Source of the DNA: CAVZZV01 sp963779845 | GTDB taxonomy: Bacteria; Bacteroidota; Bacteroidia; Bacteroidales; GCA-2748055 | Length of the DNA: 64,000 nt | Direction: 5' to 3' | Assembly: GCA_963779845.1 (NCBI GenBank) | Contig: CAVZZV010000005.1 | Span: 930,001-994,000 of the forward strand | In this document: positions 48,253-56,932 of the stretch, piece after piece | Position numbering within the stretch: the stretch's first letter is position 1 | How the letters are laid out: every line of letters starts with the position of its first letter | The notes under the pieces: model-generated | The model's input: the letters and a program-made list of their open reading frames with translations, nothing else | What the model was told of the DNA's origin: nothing | Databases searched by the model: none | Made by a program: the position numbers and the translations under genes

Positions 48253-48966
48253 GTGGGAAAGGACAAGCTGAAAAGATTCCGGGAACTGAATACCTTCGAG
48301 AGAGTATTCCAGCCTTCCTTAGAGGAATGTTTTCTGTCTGATTATCCCCTGAAAGGCAGATGGGGCATTGAGGTGTTTGGGAATAACCATCCAATAGTCC
48401 TTGAGCTTGGATGTGGGAAGGGTGAATACACGGTTGGACTGGCCCGGATGTTCCCTGATAAAAACTTCATAGGAATCGACATTAAAGGGGCGAGGATGTG
48501 GAAAGGGGCAAAAGAAGCCCATCAGGAGAAAATTCACAATACTGCATTTCTGAGGACAAGAATAGAATTTATCTCCTCTTTCTTTTCAAAAGATGAAGTT
48601 GATGAAATATGGATTACCTTTCCGGATCCTCAACCAAAAGATCGATGGGCGGGCAAACGATTGAGCAGTGCAGCCTTCCTGAACCGTTACCGGCATTTTG
48701 TAAAAGATGGGGGCATAGTTCATCTTAAAACAGACAGCCTTCCTCTCTATAGATATACCCTTTCTTTGGTCAGAGAGAATGACCTGGGAATTCTCTCCAG
48801 TACAAGCGACCTCTATAATTCTCCCGAAAGAGAGAGTGTACCGGATATTCAGACATTCTACGAAAAGCAGTTCCTTAGCCGTAGTTTACCCATTCATTAC
48901 CTGAAGTTCGGGTTGAAATCCCGAATATTCATCAAGGAGACACGGGGAGAGGGAAACTTGCTGTAA
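48253..48966 (+). CDS. trmB: tRNA (guanine-N7)-methyltransferase
   Basis: The 237-residue protein starts at GTG 48253, six bases after gldH. It holds the SAM-binding motif VLELGCGKGEYTVGLA, FIGIDIKGARMWKGAKEA, and the TrmB catalytic segment EIWITFPDPQPKDRWAGKRL, followed by GGIVHLKTDSLPLYRYT. It methylates G46 of tRNAs. Sequence and length are ordinary for the family. Confidence 0.95.
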   Translation: MGKDKLKRFRELNTFERVFQPSLEECFLSDYPLKGRWGIEVFGNNHPIVLELGCGKGEYTVGLARMFPDKNFIGIDIKGARMWKGAKEAHQEKIHNTAFLRTRIEFISSFFSKDEVDEIWITFPDPQPKDRWAGKRLSSAAFLNRYRHFVKDGGIVHLKTDSLPLYRYTLSLVRENDLGILSSTSDLYNSPERESVPDIQTFYEKQFLSRSLPIHYLKFGLKSRIFIKETRGEGNLL

Positions 48967-48994
48967 AAATTCCACCCCAACAAATTATGCACCT

Positions 48995-49333
48995 ATGGAC
49001 AATGACGATTTTTTCAGTCGGGTATATGAAGTCACCAAACTGATCCCCTACGGAAGGGTGACCAGTTATGGAGCCATTGCCAGGTTTCTGGGAACTGCAC
49101 GTTCATCCAGAATGGTGGGCTGGGCTTTGAATAACGCACACCAAAACCCCCTGTACATTCCCGCACACCGTGTAGTCAACCGGAATGGCCTTCTTACCGG
49201 AAAACATCATTTTCCTGGAGTGAATATGATGCAGGAATTACTTGAAAATGAAGGTATTATTATAGAGGATGACCGGGTCGTTGATTTTGAAAAGATTTTT
49301 TGGGATCCCAATTTGCACATCCATTTCGCCTGA
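48995..49333 (+). CDS. Alkyltransferase-like protein (MGMT family, PAHR motif)
   Basis: The 112-residue protein is an MGMT-type DNA-binding domain: RVYEVTKLIPYGRVTSYGAIARFLG, the arginine-finger region ARSSRMVGWALNNA, and then IPAHRVVNRNG where methyltransferases have PCHR. The alkyl-acceptor cysteine is replaced by alanine, so the protein cannot repair alkyl-guanine itself. Alkyltransferase-like proteins bind such lesions and pass them to nucleotide excision repair. It is 28 bases after trmB and probably co-transcribed. Confidence 0.93.
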   Translation: MDNDDFFSRVYEVTKLIPYGRVTSYGAIARFLGTARSSRMVGWALNNAHQNPLYIPAHRVVNRNGLLTGKHHFPGVNMMQELLENEGIIIEDDRVVDFEKIFWDPNLHIHFA

Positions 49334-49386
49334 CCCCCGCCCTTTTTAACAATACCGATAATCCCTCATTTTAAGCAATTATTTAT

Positions 49387-49394
49387 TAATTTTG
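49387..49394 (+). promoter_or_regulatory. -7 promoter element for mrp
   Basis: TAATTTTG fits the TAnnTTTG consensus and lies 26 bases before the mrp ATG. The -33 region is not distinct. Confidence 0.5.
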
Positions 49395-49420
49395 CAATTC
49401 AATAAAAAATAAGATTCAAA

Positions 49421-50515
49421 ATGACCATTAAAAGAGAAAAAGTAATACAGATCCTTGATACAGTAAGGCATCCTGAATCCCGCGAAGGAATTGTCAGCAT
49501 GGGACTGGTAGACGGGTTGATGATTGAAGGCCATAAAATAAAGTTCAACCTGCGGTTCAAAAAACCAAAAGAGCCGTTTGCTGCCTCTTTGAAAAAAACT
49601 GCAGAAGCTGCGCTGAAAAAGGAATTTCCCGACGCGGAGACCAGTATTGAAGTTATAACTCCTTCCCCGGTAACTCCCCCAAAAGACTCTTCCGTTGCCG
49701 GGGTGAAAAATATAATTGCCGTGGCTTCCGGTAAGGGAGGAGTTGGCAAATCAACCCTGGCAGTCAACCTGGCCGTTGCCCTGGCAAAAACAGGAGCCTC
49801 TGTAGGGCTGATCGATGCAGATGTTTATGGCCCTTCAATCCCAAAAATGTTCGATCTTGAATCAGAACGTCCCCAGGTTATCAGGGAAGAGGATAAAGAG
49901 ATCATTATTCCAATTGAAAAACACGGGGTCAAAATAATGTCTATAGGATTTTTTGTGAAGCCCGAAGATGCCCTGGTCTGGAGAGGCCCAATGGCCACAA
50001 GTGCCCTAAAACAGCTGCTCAATCAATCGGAATGGGGCGAACTGGATTATATGCTTATTGATTTGCCTCCCGGAACCGGGGATATACACCTGACCATTGT
50101 TCAGGAAATGGCCGTGACCGGTGCGGTTATCGTTTCAACCCCGCAGGAGGTTGCCCTTTCCGATGCGGTAAAAGGAATCGCCATGTTCACCGGCGACAAA
50201 ATCAACGTGCCGGTTCTTGGACTCATTGAAAACATGGCATGGTTCACACCTGCAGAACTTCCCGACAATAAATATTATATTTTTGGGAAAGAAGGAGTGA
50301 AAAAACTTGCCGAAAAGATGAAGGTTGAACTCCTTGGCCAAATCCCTCTTGTACAGAGCATCCGCGAAGATGGGGATTCCGGTCGCCCTTCTGTACTAGA
50401 CAGCAGCAGCATTGCCGGGATGGCATTTGACGATCTGGCCCAAAGGCTGATCCGGGCAGTAGAGAAAAGGAACCGGGACCAGGGGCCCACGGAGCGGGTG
50501 GAAATTACCCAGTAA
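49421..50515 (+). CDS. mrp: Mrp/ApbC-family iron-sulfur cluster carrier ATPase
   Basis: The 364-residue protein has an N-terminal MIP18/DUF59 domain (about 1-85), then the P-loop ATPase: VASGKGGVGKSTLAVNLA (deviant Walker A), VGLIDADVYGPSIPKMF, WRGPMATSALKQLL, MLIDLPPGTGDIHLT and VLGLIENMAWF. Bacterial Mrp proteins usually have a CxxC in this C-terminal region (often FxCPxC); here the segment reads MAWFTPAELPDNKYYIFG with no cysteines, a deviation worth noting. The role is transfer of iron-sulfur clusters to apoproteins. It is followed by the T9SS-linked porW gene. Confidence 0.93.
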   Translation: MTIKREKVIQILDTVRHPESREGIVSMGLVDGLMIEGHKIKFNLRFKKPKEPFAASLKKTAEAALKKEFPDAETSIEVITPSPVTPPKDSSVAGVKNIIAVASGKGGVGKSTLAVNLAVALAKTGASVGLIDADVYGPSIPKMFDLESERPQVIREEDKEIIIPIEKHGVKIMSIGFFVKPEDALVWRGPMATSALKQLLNQSEWGELDYMLIDLPPGTGDIHLTIVQEMAVTGAVIVSTPQEVALSDAVKGIAMFTGDKINVPVLGLIENMAWFTPAELPDNKYYIFGKEGVKKLAEKMKVELLGQIPLVQSIREDGDSGRPSVLDSSSIAGMAFDDLAQRLIRAVEKRNRDQGPTERVEITQ

Positions 50516-50661
50516 ACAACCAACTGGTTGGGAAGATGAACTTTCGGAAATCCTTATAAAATCAGTTGCCGAACTTTGAATAAATATGTAGAAAAATCAT
50601 CGACTGTAAAATATCAGGGATTTTTTACAGTTATTTGTAAGAATATATAAACGAGTTTATT

Positions 50662-53319
50662 TTGACCCGGCATCTAAAGATCTTCATTTATCTCTTATTT
50701 GGTTTTTTCGTTTCCTGCTCGACAGAGAAGAACACGATGATCAGCCGTTCCTATCACAACCTGACCTCTCATTACAATATATATTTCAACGGTTATCAGA
50801 GTTACGAAAAGGGTATTTCACGCCTGCAGAAAAATTTCGAGTACAACTACTCAGGCCTCCTTCCACTTTTCTATTATGAGAGTCCTACTGCCGCCCAGAC
50901 TGTTTCTTCGGATATGGAAAGAGCTATTGATAAAGCTTCCAAAGTAATAACCCTCCATTCGATCACCGCCAAACCAGATATAAAGCGCGGTATACAAAAC
51001 GACAAACAAAAAGATTTTTATAATAAAAAAGAATACAATAAATGGATTGACGATAACTACCTTCTCATGGGAAAGGCCTATGTGTATAAGAACCAATATG
51101 ATCTGGCCATGGAAGCACTGCGGAAGGTGATCACAGATTTTCCCGGGGAGACCAGCCGGTATGAAGCCTTAATATGGATGGCAAGGGTATACAACGAAAC
51201 CGGGGAATTCCGGGAATCGGAAAAAATCCTCAATATCCTGAGCACTGAAAAAGAATTTCCCAATCCCCTGAAAGCATCACTGTATTCAACCTATTCCGAT
51301 ATGTTCATCAAACAGGGAAAGTATGAAAGGGCCGCTGAGATGCTCGACAAAAGTTTAAAGTACATCAAAAACAAACATAATAAGATAAGGTACACCTATA
51401 TCCTTGCCCAGCTTTATGAACAAACCGGAAATGCTTCATCGGCATTGAAAACTTACGGGGAAGTGATTAAAATGAACCCCCCCTATGAAATGACTTTCAA
51501 TGCTAAAATCAACATGGCCCGTTCCTTTCAGGCAGGCAGTGGAAATGCCGAAGAGATAAACTCCGTTCTTAAAAAACTCCTGAAAGATGATAAGAATATT
51601 GAGTATAAAGATCAGATTTATTATGCGATGGGCGAAATCGCCTTGAAGGAAGGTAAAACCAGCGAGGCAATAGAGGATTTTAAAAAAAGTATTGAAGTCT
51701 CCGTAAGCAATTATAACCAAAAAGGATATTCCTACCTGGCTCTGGGCGACCTTTATTATCAAATGCCACAATATTCTCTGGCACAGGCCTATTACGACAG
51801 TACGCTTCAAAATATAGCTCCTGAATATGAGGAATACGATATGCTTAGCCGGAAATCATCCAGTCTCACCCATCTTGTTCAGTACCTTCAGATTTACGAA
51901 CTTGAAGACAGCGTCCAATTATTGGCACGGCTTCCGGAAAAAGAGAGGCTGGCCCGGATTGATAATATTATCGAAAATATCCGTAAGCAAGAGGAAGAGC
52001 AACGACAAAAAGAACAGGAAGGGCTCATGGACATGCAATATAGCATGATGAATAGTGGGAGTTCAAACACGGGTGGAGTAAATATAGCGGACCAGGGGGA
52101 TAAATGGTATTTTTATAACCTCAACGCCAAAGGCTTTGGTCAGCCGGAATTTCGGATGAAATGGGGTAATCGCAAGCTCGAAGACAACTGGCGCAGGAAT
52201 AGCAAACAAACGCTTGATTTTTCTGATACCAACAACATGGGAACGAACATGGAGAATGGTGATCTTCCGCAGAGCGGACAACCAATCCTTGGCCTAAAAT
52301 CGCGTGAATTCTATCTGGCAAATATCCCGCTTACCGATTCTGCCATGAAACAGTCTGAACTAAGGATTGAAAATGCTTTGCAAAACATGGGGATTGTTTA
52401 TCGTGATGAATTAAATGATAAGGCGGAAGCTATAAAAACTTTTGAAGAACAGATCAAACGTTTTCCTGACGGAAAGCTTGCCTTGCCAGCATATTACAAT
52501 TTATATGAGCTCTATTCCGAATCAGGAAATCAGGCAAAATCCAATTATTATAAAGATCTCATTATCCGGAAATATCCTGATAACCCACGCGGCAAAATAC
52601 TCGCTGATCCGGACTATGTGCAACAACTGATTAAAGAAGAGAGCCGGAAAGGGACGAGTTATGAAAAAGCATTTGAATTCTACAAACAGGGGAATTATGA
52701 AGGAGTTCTCTCTGAAGTGAATTATGCCCTAAAGGAATTTGAAGGCGACAAAATTATTCCCAGGTTTCGTTTACTTAAAGCCCTCGCGGAAGGCGGACTG
52801 CATGGAAAAGAAATCCTTAACCAGGAACTTGAAAAGATCATCGAAGAATTTCCGGAACATGAGGTCAGCACCTACGCACAACAGCTCAAAGAACACCTCT
52901 ATACCATCTCCCCGGAGCTGGAGATCAGTGATACCCGCAAAAAAGCTGAAGAAATCTACCGGTATAAAACAGAGGGGACATTCTTTGCCGGCATAGCTTC
53001 TACTTCATCAGTGGATATCAATCAGCTAAATTTCAACCTTATCAACTTCAACCTGGATAATTTTAACCAGCAAAACCTAAGCCTCCAACAATTTACTGTG
53101 GGCAGGAAAACAATCATCCTCATCCGGTCATTTAAAGATCAGCTATCAGCAGAGGCATATCTGGATTCCATCCGGAAAAATGAGGATAGCGTATTTAAGT
53201 CGATTGATAAAAACGGGACCGGTTTATTCCTCATCACTCCCGAAAATTTTGAAACGATGATTGGTGATAACGATTATTCCAAATACAGCCTTTTTTATGG
53301 GAAATATTATCAAAATTAG
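50662..53319 (+). CDS. porW: PorW/SprE-like T9SS-associated TPR lipoprotein
   Basis: The 885-residue protein starts with TTG 50662, giving the lipoprotein signal LLFGFFVSC (Cys19) followed by STEKNTMISRSYHNLTSHYNIYFNG, the characteristic opening of PorW/SprE proteins. About ten TPR-like repeats cover residues 60-400 and 570-740, separated by a charged Gln/Glu-rich helical part (NIRKQEEEQRQKEQEG). PorW bridges PorN and the PorK/N ring to the outer-membrane translocon in the type IX secretion system. It is immediately followed by porX, which supports the assignment. No later ATG gives a signal peptide, so the TTG start is preferred. Confidence 0.88.
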   Translation: MTRHLKIFIYLLFGFFVSCSTEKNTMISRSYHNLTSHYNIYFNGYQSYEKGISRLQKNFEYNYSGLLPLFYYESPTAAQTVSSDMERAIDKASKVITLHSITAKPDIKRGIQNDKQKDFYNKKEYNKWIDDNYLLMGKAYVYKNQYDLAMEALRKVITDFPGETSRYEALIWMARVYNETGEFRESEKILNILSTEKEFPNPLKASLYSTYSDMFIKQGKYERAAEMLDKSLKYIKNKHNKIRYTYILAQLYEQTGNASSALKTYGEVIKMNPPYEMTFNAKINMARSFQAGSGNAEEINSVLKKLLKDDKNIEYKDQIYYAMGEIALKEGKTSEAIEDFKKSIEVSVSNYNQKGYSYLALGDLYYQMPQYSLAQAYYDSTLQNIAPEYEEYDMLSRKSSSLTHLVQYLQIYELEDSVQLLARLPEKERLARIDNIIENIRKQEEEQRQKEQEGLMDMQYSMMNSGSSNTGGVNIADQGDKWYFYNLNAKGFGQPEFRMKWGNRKLEDNWRRNSKQTLDFSDTNNMGTNMENGDLPQSGQPILGLKSREFYLANIPLTDSAMKQSELRIENALQNMGIVYRDELNDKAEAIKTFEEQIKRFPDGKLALPAYYNLYELYSESGNQAKSNYYKDLIIRKYPDNPRGKILADPDYVQQLIKEESRKGTSYEKAFEFYKQGNYEGVLSEVNYALKEFEGDKIIPRFRLLKALAEGGLHGKEILNQELEKIIEEFPEHEVSTYAQQLKEHLYTISPELEISDTRKKAEEIYRYKTEGTFFAGIASTSSVDINQLNFNLINFNLDNFNQQNLSLQQFTVGRKTIILIRSFKDQLSAEAYLDSIRKNEDSVFKSIDKNGTGLFLITPENFETMIGDNDYSKYSLFYGKYYQN

Positions 53320-53392
53320 GGATTAAGACATTTTCTGTATAAATTGGCAATTATTGCCAAAAGAGAATAAATCATTAACCGGAAGGAAATTC

Positions 53393-54946
53393 ATGGAAAA
53401 AAAAACAAAAATATTATGGGTTGATGATGAAATTGACTTACTCAAATCCTATATAATTTTTCTTAAAGAAAAGGGATTTGAAATACTCACCGCGAATAAC
53501 GGCAACGACGCAATCCAAATGGTAGAGGAAGAGGAGTTCGACCTCATTTTCCTCGATGAAAATATGCCTGGATTGAGTGGTATCCAGACCCTGGACCGTA
53601 TTAAGGAGATCAAATCTTCCATTCCCGTGGTAATGATCACGAAGAGTGAAGAGGAGGACATTATGGAGCAGGCCATTGGCTCGAAGATCGCTGATTACCT
53701 TATTAAGCCCGTAAATCCAAATCAGATTCTCCTTACCATCAAGAAGAACATTGAGAAAAAGCAGCTTATAAGCAGGAAAACCACCTCCGATTATCAGGGC
53801 CAGTTTGGCCAGATTGGAATGCTGATCAATACGGCATCAACCCCGGAAAACTGGATCGATATTTATAAAAAACTTGTTTACTGGGAAATTGAACTTCAAA
53901 ATTCCAACGACAGCAATATGGATGAGGTCCTGATCCTCCAGAAGAATGAAGCCAATAAGGAATTTTGCCGGTTCATCAAGCGGAATTACGAAAGCTGGTT
54001 TGATTCCAAATCAGCCGATAAACCTCTCTTGTCCCCTTCTGTATTTGCCTCCAGGGTATTGCCTTTACTTGAAAAAGGCGAAAAGGTTTTTTTCATCCTG
54101 ATAGATAATCTTCGTTTCGATCAGTGGAAGATTTTGGAAAAGCAGGTAACGGAAATATGCCGGTTGGACAAGGAGGAGTTATATTACAGCATACTTCCTA
54201 CAGCCACTCAATATTCCCGAAATTCCCTTTTCGCAGGCCTTATGCCATACGAAATATTCGATCTTTATCCCGATATGTGGGTTTTCGATGAGGAAGAAGG
54301 GGGGAAAAATCTCATGGAAAAGAACCTGCTGGAAAAACAACTTTCCCGTTTATCCAAAAATATCCGATTTCGATATGAAAAGGTTCTGAACCAACGGACA
54401 GGGAAAAAGCTGGTCGAAAAAGTGTCCGACCTCCTCGAATACGATTTAAATGTTATTGTTTACAATTTCGTGGACATGCTTTCACATGCCCGCACCGAAA
54501 TGGAGATGATTCGTGAACTGGCCGATAATGAAGCGGCCTATCGCAGTCTTACTGCCTCCTGGTTCCTTCACTCCAATTTGCTGGAGCTCCTGAAAACTAT
54601 CGTGGGGAAAAATATTAAAATTGTGCTTACCACCGATCATGGTTCCATAAAAGTGCAAAATCCGGTAAAAGTAATCGGAGACAGGAAAACATCCACCAAT
54701 TTACGCTACAAGCTGGGACGAAACCTGGATTATTCCAAAGGATCGGTATTTGAAATCCGGAATCCGGATATCGTTCATCTCCCAAAACCTAATATTTCTT
54801 CCACCTATATATTTGCCATGGAAAACGATTACCTCGTTTATCCCAATAATTACAACCATTTTGTGAATTATTATAAAAACACTTTTCAGCATGGCGGGGT
54901 ATCTATGGAAGAAGTTCTCATTCCTCTCATACAGCTTACTATTTAA
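53393..54946 (+). CDS. porX: PorX-like response regulator with PglZ domain
   Basis: I start at ATG 53393 (MEKKTKILWVDDE), 13 residues inside the longest frame, because the receiver domain begins there. The 517-residue protein has a CheY-like receiver (acidic pair in WVDDEID, phospho-acceptor Asp55 in LIFLDENMPG, Lys in DYLIKPVN), a helical linker, and a PglZ/alkaline-phosphatase-fold domain from about 210 (FFILIDNLRFDQWK, TATQYSRNSLFAGLMP, YNFVDMLSHARTEMEM, LTTDHGSIKV). PorX controls T9SS gene expression and function in Porphyromonas and related species, and its PglZ part is a zinc-dependent phosphodiesterase acting on oligonucleotides. The kinase PorY is not here. Confidence 0.95.
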   Translation: MEKKTKILWVDDEIDLLKSYIIFLKEKGFEILTANNGNDAIQMVEEEEFDLIFLDENMPGLSGIQTLDRIKEIKSSIPVVMITKSEEEDIMEQAIGSKIADYLIKPVNPNQILLTIKKNIEKKQLISRKTTSDYQGQFGQIGMLINTASTPENWIDIYKKLVYWEIELQNSNDSNMDEVLILQKNEANKEFCRFIKRNYESWFDSKSADKPLLSPSVFASRVLPLLEKGEKVFFILIDNLRFDQWKILEKQVTEICRLDKEELYYSILPTATQYSRNSLFAGLMPYEIFDLYPDMWVFDEEEGGKNLMEKNLLEKQLSRLSKNIRFRYEKVLNQRTGKKLVEKVSDLLEYDLNVIVYNFVDMLSHARTEMEMIRELADNEAAYRSLTASWFLHSNLLELLKTIVGKNIKIVLTTDHGSIKVQNPVKVIGDRKTSTNLRYKLGRNLDYSKGSVFEIRNPDIVHLPKPNISSTYIFAMENDYLVYPNNYNHFVNYYKNTFQHGGVSMEEVLIPLIQLTI

Positions 54947-54960
54947 TCCTTTTGCCTGAA

Positions 54961-55377
54961 ATGGTTACCATTCATCTGGAATCTGTAAGAGAAATAAAGG
55001 CCGCCACCAGAGAAATAATTGATTTGATGGGTACTGACCGGATATTTGCTTTTTACGGCGATATGGGTTCAGGCAAGACTACCCTGATAAAGTCTATTTG
55101 CAAGCAGCTGAAAGTCATCGACAATGTGAGCAGTCCCACCTTCGCCCTGATCAATGAATACGAAACGGAAGATCATGGCCTGATATTCCATTTCGATTTT
55201 TACCGGATCAAGAAGATTGAAGAACTGTATGATATTGGTTACGAGGATTATTTTTACAGCGGTCAATACTGTTTCATTGAATGGCCGGAGAAGGCAGAGG
55301 AGCTGTTGCCCTCAGGCATCCGGAAGATTTATATTGGGGTAAACGAGGATGGATCCCGGACTATCGACACTTTGTAG
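54961..55377 (+). CDS. tsaE: tRNA threonylcarbamoyladenosine biosynthesis ATPase TsaE
   Basis: The 138-residue protein starts at ATG 54961, with a TTG three codons upstream as an alternative. It has the TsaE Walker A FYGDMGSGKTTLIKSICKQL, the threonine switch VSSPTFALINEY, FHFDFYRIKKIEELYDIGYEDYFYSGQYCFIEWPEKAEELLP. It supports TsaB/TsaD in making t6A37 on tRNAs that read ANN codons. It follows porX by 14 bases; this link is common in Bacteroidetes. Confidence 0.95.
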   Translation: MVTIHLESVREIKAATREIIDLMGTDRIFAFYGDMGSGKTTLIKSICKQLKVIDNVSSPTFALINEYETEDHGLIFHFDFYRIKKIEELYDIGYEDYFYSGQYCFIEWPEKAEELLPSGIRKIYIGVNEDGSRTIDTL

Positions 55378-55644
55378 ATCCCTTACCCTTCTTACTTTTT
55401 ACTTCTTCCGGTGAGCAGTTGCAAAAAAGATGCAGATCCTGCAAGGGAAAAAAGCTACAACCTAAAGGTACAAGATGTTCTTGGAGTAACCGGGACCGTC
55501 ACGTTTATTGAAACAAGCTCTACCAAGTCGACCATAACTTTAAAACTGAATGGTGCCCCTTCAGGAAGCCATCCGGCTGCTTTGTACATGAATTCAGTGG
55601 TCGAGGGTGGCGCGATGGCTCAGGACGACCGCTGTTGGATTTGA
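55378..55644 (+). pseudogene. Remnant of a lipoprotein with CHRD-like domain
   Basis: Directly after the tsaE stop, one open frame encodes a hydrophobic leader without a start codon (YFLLLPVSSCKKD, lipobox VSSC). A beta-rich segment then resembles a CHRD domain (SYNLKVQDVLGVTGTVTFIE, LKLNGAPSGSHPAALYMNS, VEGGA). It stops early at 55644 after about 75 residues, so both ends are missing. GTG 55411 could start a short peptide but would lack a signal. I read it as a decayed lipoprotein gene; the CHRD resemblance is moderate. Confidence 0.55.
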
Positions 55645-55856
55645 CAACATCATTTGCCATGGGAATATCGGTTCGAATGTGAAATAGTGCTTTGCCTTAC
55701 CACCCGGCAATCTTGACAAATACTGCTGAAAGCAATAGCTAAAAGAATAAATGTACTGAATGTGTGAATGATGTAACTTTTCTTCAGAATTGTGTAATGC
55801 ATCCGGGTATGAAAACAATTACCTTTATTCTTAGGGTTTCTTACTGTTTAAAAACA

Positions 55857-55881
55857 TTAGCGGGCACTTAAAACCCGCTAA
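55857..55881. terminator. 8-bp perfect hairpin in the degenerate island
   Basis: TTAGCGGG and CCCGCTAA form a perfect stem with a nine-base AT-rich loop. There is no clean U-tract on either side, but AT-rich sequence with a TTAATATTAA palindrome follows. It lies 57 bases before the lipoprotein gene and could be a bidirectional terminator or an RNA-end structure. Confidence 0.4.
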
Positions 55882-55937
55882 TTATCAGAATTAATATTAA
55901 TTTTTTAATGCCCACTAGTGATTTAAAAATTAAGGCC

Positions 55938-56381
55938 ATGAAAACAAAAAAAATAAAAAGTTTGGCGAAAAGTACCCTTTTGGGAATTTTCGTAACATTG
56001 ATGGTTATTGCATTTACATCCTGTTCCAAAAAAATGTCACTTTTAAACTCTACCGTTGTTCCCTCGGCAAAAGGTTTTGTTGAAGTGAAAAGAGACAATA
56101 ATGAAAATTATACGATAAAAGTAGAGGTGAATGATCTGGCTGAAGTAGAGAGAGTCCAACCGTCCAAAACCACTTATGTGGTATGGATGGAAACGGAACA
56201 GGGAAATGTTGAGAACCTTGGACAATTAGTGAGCTCAACCGGTTTTTTATCCAAGCGCCGCACGGCATCCCTGGAAACGGTATCTTCCTTTAAACCAGTC
56301 AAAGTTTTTATTACTGCTGAAGACGGGACAAATGTCCGATATCCTGACAGTAAAGTGATAATAACTACGGATACTTTTTAG
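55938..56381 (+). CDS. Small conserved-looking lipoprotein, unknown function
   Basis: From ATG 55938 (MKTKKIKSLAK) the 147-residue product has a lipoprotein signal (VIAFTSCSKK). A compact beta-rich domain follows (GFVEVKRDNNENYTIKVEVNDLAEVERV, YVVWMETEQGNVENLGQLVS, VKVFITAEDGTNVRYPDSKVIITTDTF). The second half resembles the periplasmic domain of anti-sigma-K-like proteins, which contain a similar VWxET..LG pattern, but no anti-sigma region is present. It appears intact, although its neighbours on both sides are degraded. Confidence 0.75.
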   Translation: MKTKKIKSLAKSTLLGIFVTLMVIAFTSCSKKMSLLNSTVVPSAKGFVEVKRDNNENYTIKVEVNDLAEVERVQPSKTTYVVWMETEQGNVENLGQLVSSTGFLSKRRTASLETVSSFKPVKVFITAEDGTNVRYPDSKVIITTDTF

Positions 56382-56424
56382 ATGCCTATTCAATTTATAA
56401 AAGGAGATTACTGGGGAGAAACGT

Positions 56425-56529
56425 GCCGGGTACTCCCCTGCTATGCATGTAACGGCAGACATTCATAGGCTTAAAACCATATTCAGAAATTTAATCGGCG
56501 ATGCCATTAAATATTCGAATACGGGCGGG
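56425..56529 (+). pseudogene. Fragment of a histidine-kinase ATPase domain
   Basis: A frame of about 35 codons reads VTADIHRLKTIFRNLIGDAIKYSNTGG, the N-box region of a sensor kinase (typically xxDxxRLxxIxxNLxxNAIKYS). Sequence on either side does not continue the domain. It is a small remnant of a deleted kinase gene. An opposing frame overlaps it. Confidence 0.55.
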
Positions 56530-56766
56530 GCCCACTTTCGATTTCATTCTTTCCAACAGGAAATTGTCCATGGTGCATTCCAATGCAAAGTTTCGGTAAA
56601 GCGAAAACTCGGTTTTCCCGACTTTTTTATTCAGATATTTGTACGGTTCAAGCAGTTGGTCGATTTTATTTTGCAGCATTCTATCAGGTACTATCGATTC
56701 GGTTGCATCAATTAATTGATGGAAAAAATTAGCTATCCTATGGTTTTCGTCCAAGGTTAATTCCAA
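56491..56766 (-). CDS. Hypothetical 91-residue protein or remnant
   Basis: The frame (TTG start at 56766) has natural-looking composition, with helical segments such as ENHRIANFFHQLIDATESI, MLQNKIDQLLEPYKYLN and FALECTMDNFLLERM. The frame is open further upstream without an ATG, so it could be the 3' part of a larger lost gene. I do not recognise a family. It overlaps the kinase fragment on the other strand at its end, which suggests that the region is a join of unrelated pieces. Confidence 0.3.
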   Translation of the reverse strand: MELTLDENHRIANFFHQLIDATESIVPDRMLQNKIDQLLEPYKYLNKKVGKTEFSLYRNFALECTMDNFLLERMKSKVGPARIRIFNGIAD

Positions 56767-56853
56767 TTTGCCATTAAAGGGTACTATATAATGCTAATGA
56801 TATTCCCTTCACCCAAAAAATATTAAAATATTGACATTGGTGAATTTTTAATG

Positions 56854-56861
56854 TAATTTTG
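56854..56861 (+). promoter_or_regulatory. Promoter of the alanine dehydrogenase gene
   Basis: TAATTTTG (-7 element) preceded by TTG at 56831-56833, exactly 20 bases upstream, makes the best match to the Bacteroidetes TTG-N20-TAnnTTTG promoter in this window. It lies 71 bases before the ald ATG. Confidence 0.65.
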
Positions 56862-56932
56862 TTCCACCTATAGTACGGCATGCCATCAATGTCCCATGCC
56901 CGTTTAACTATGGGATTAATTTTTCGGAAAAA

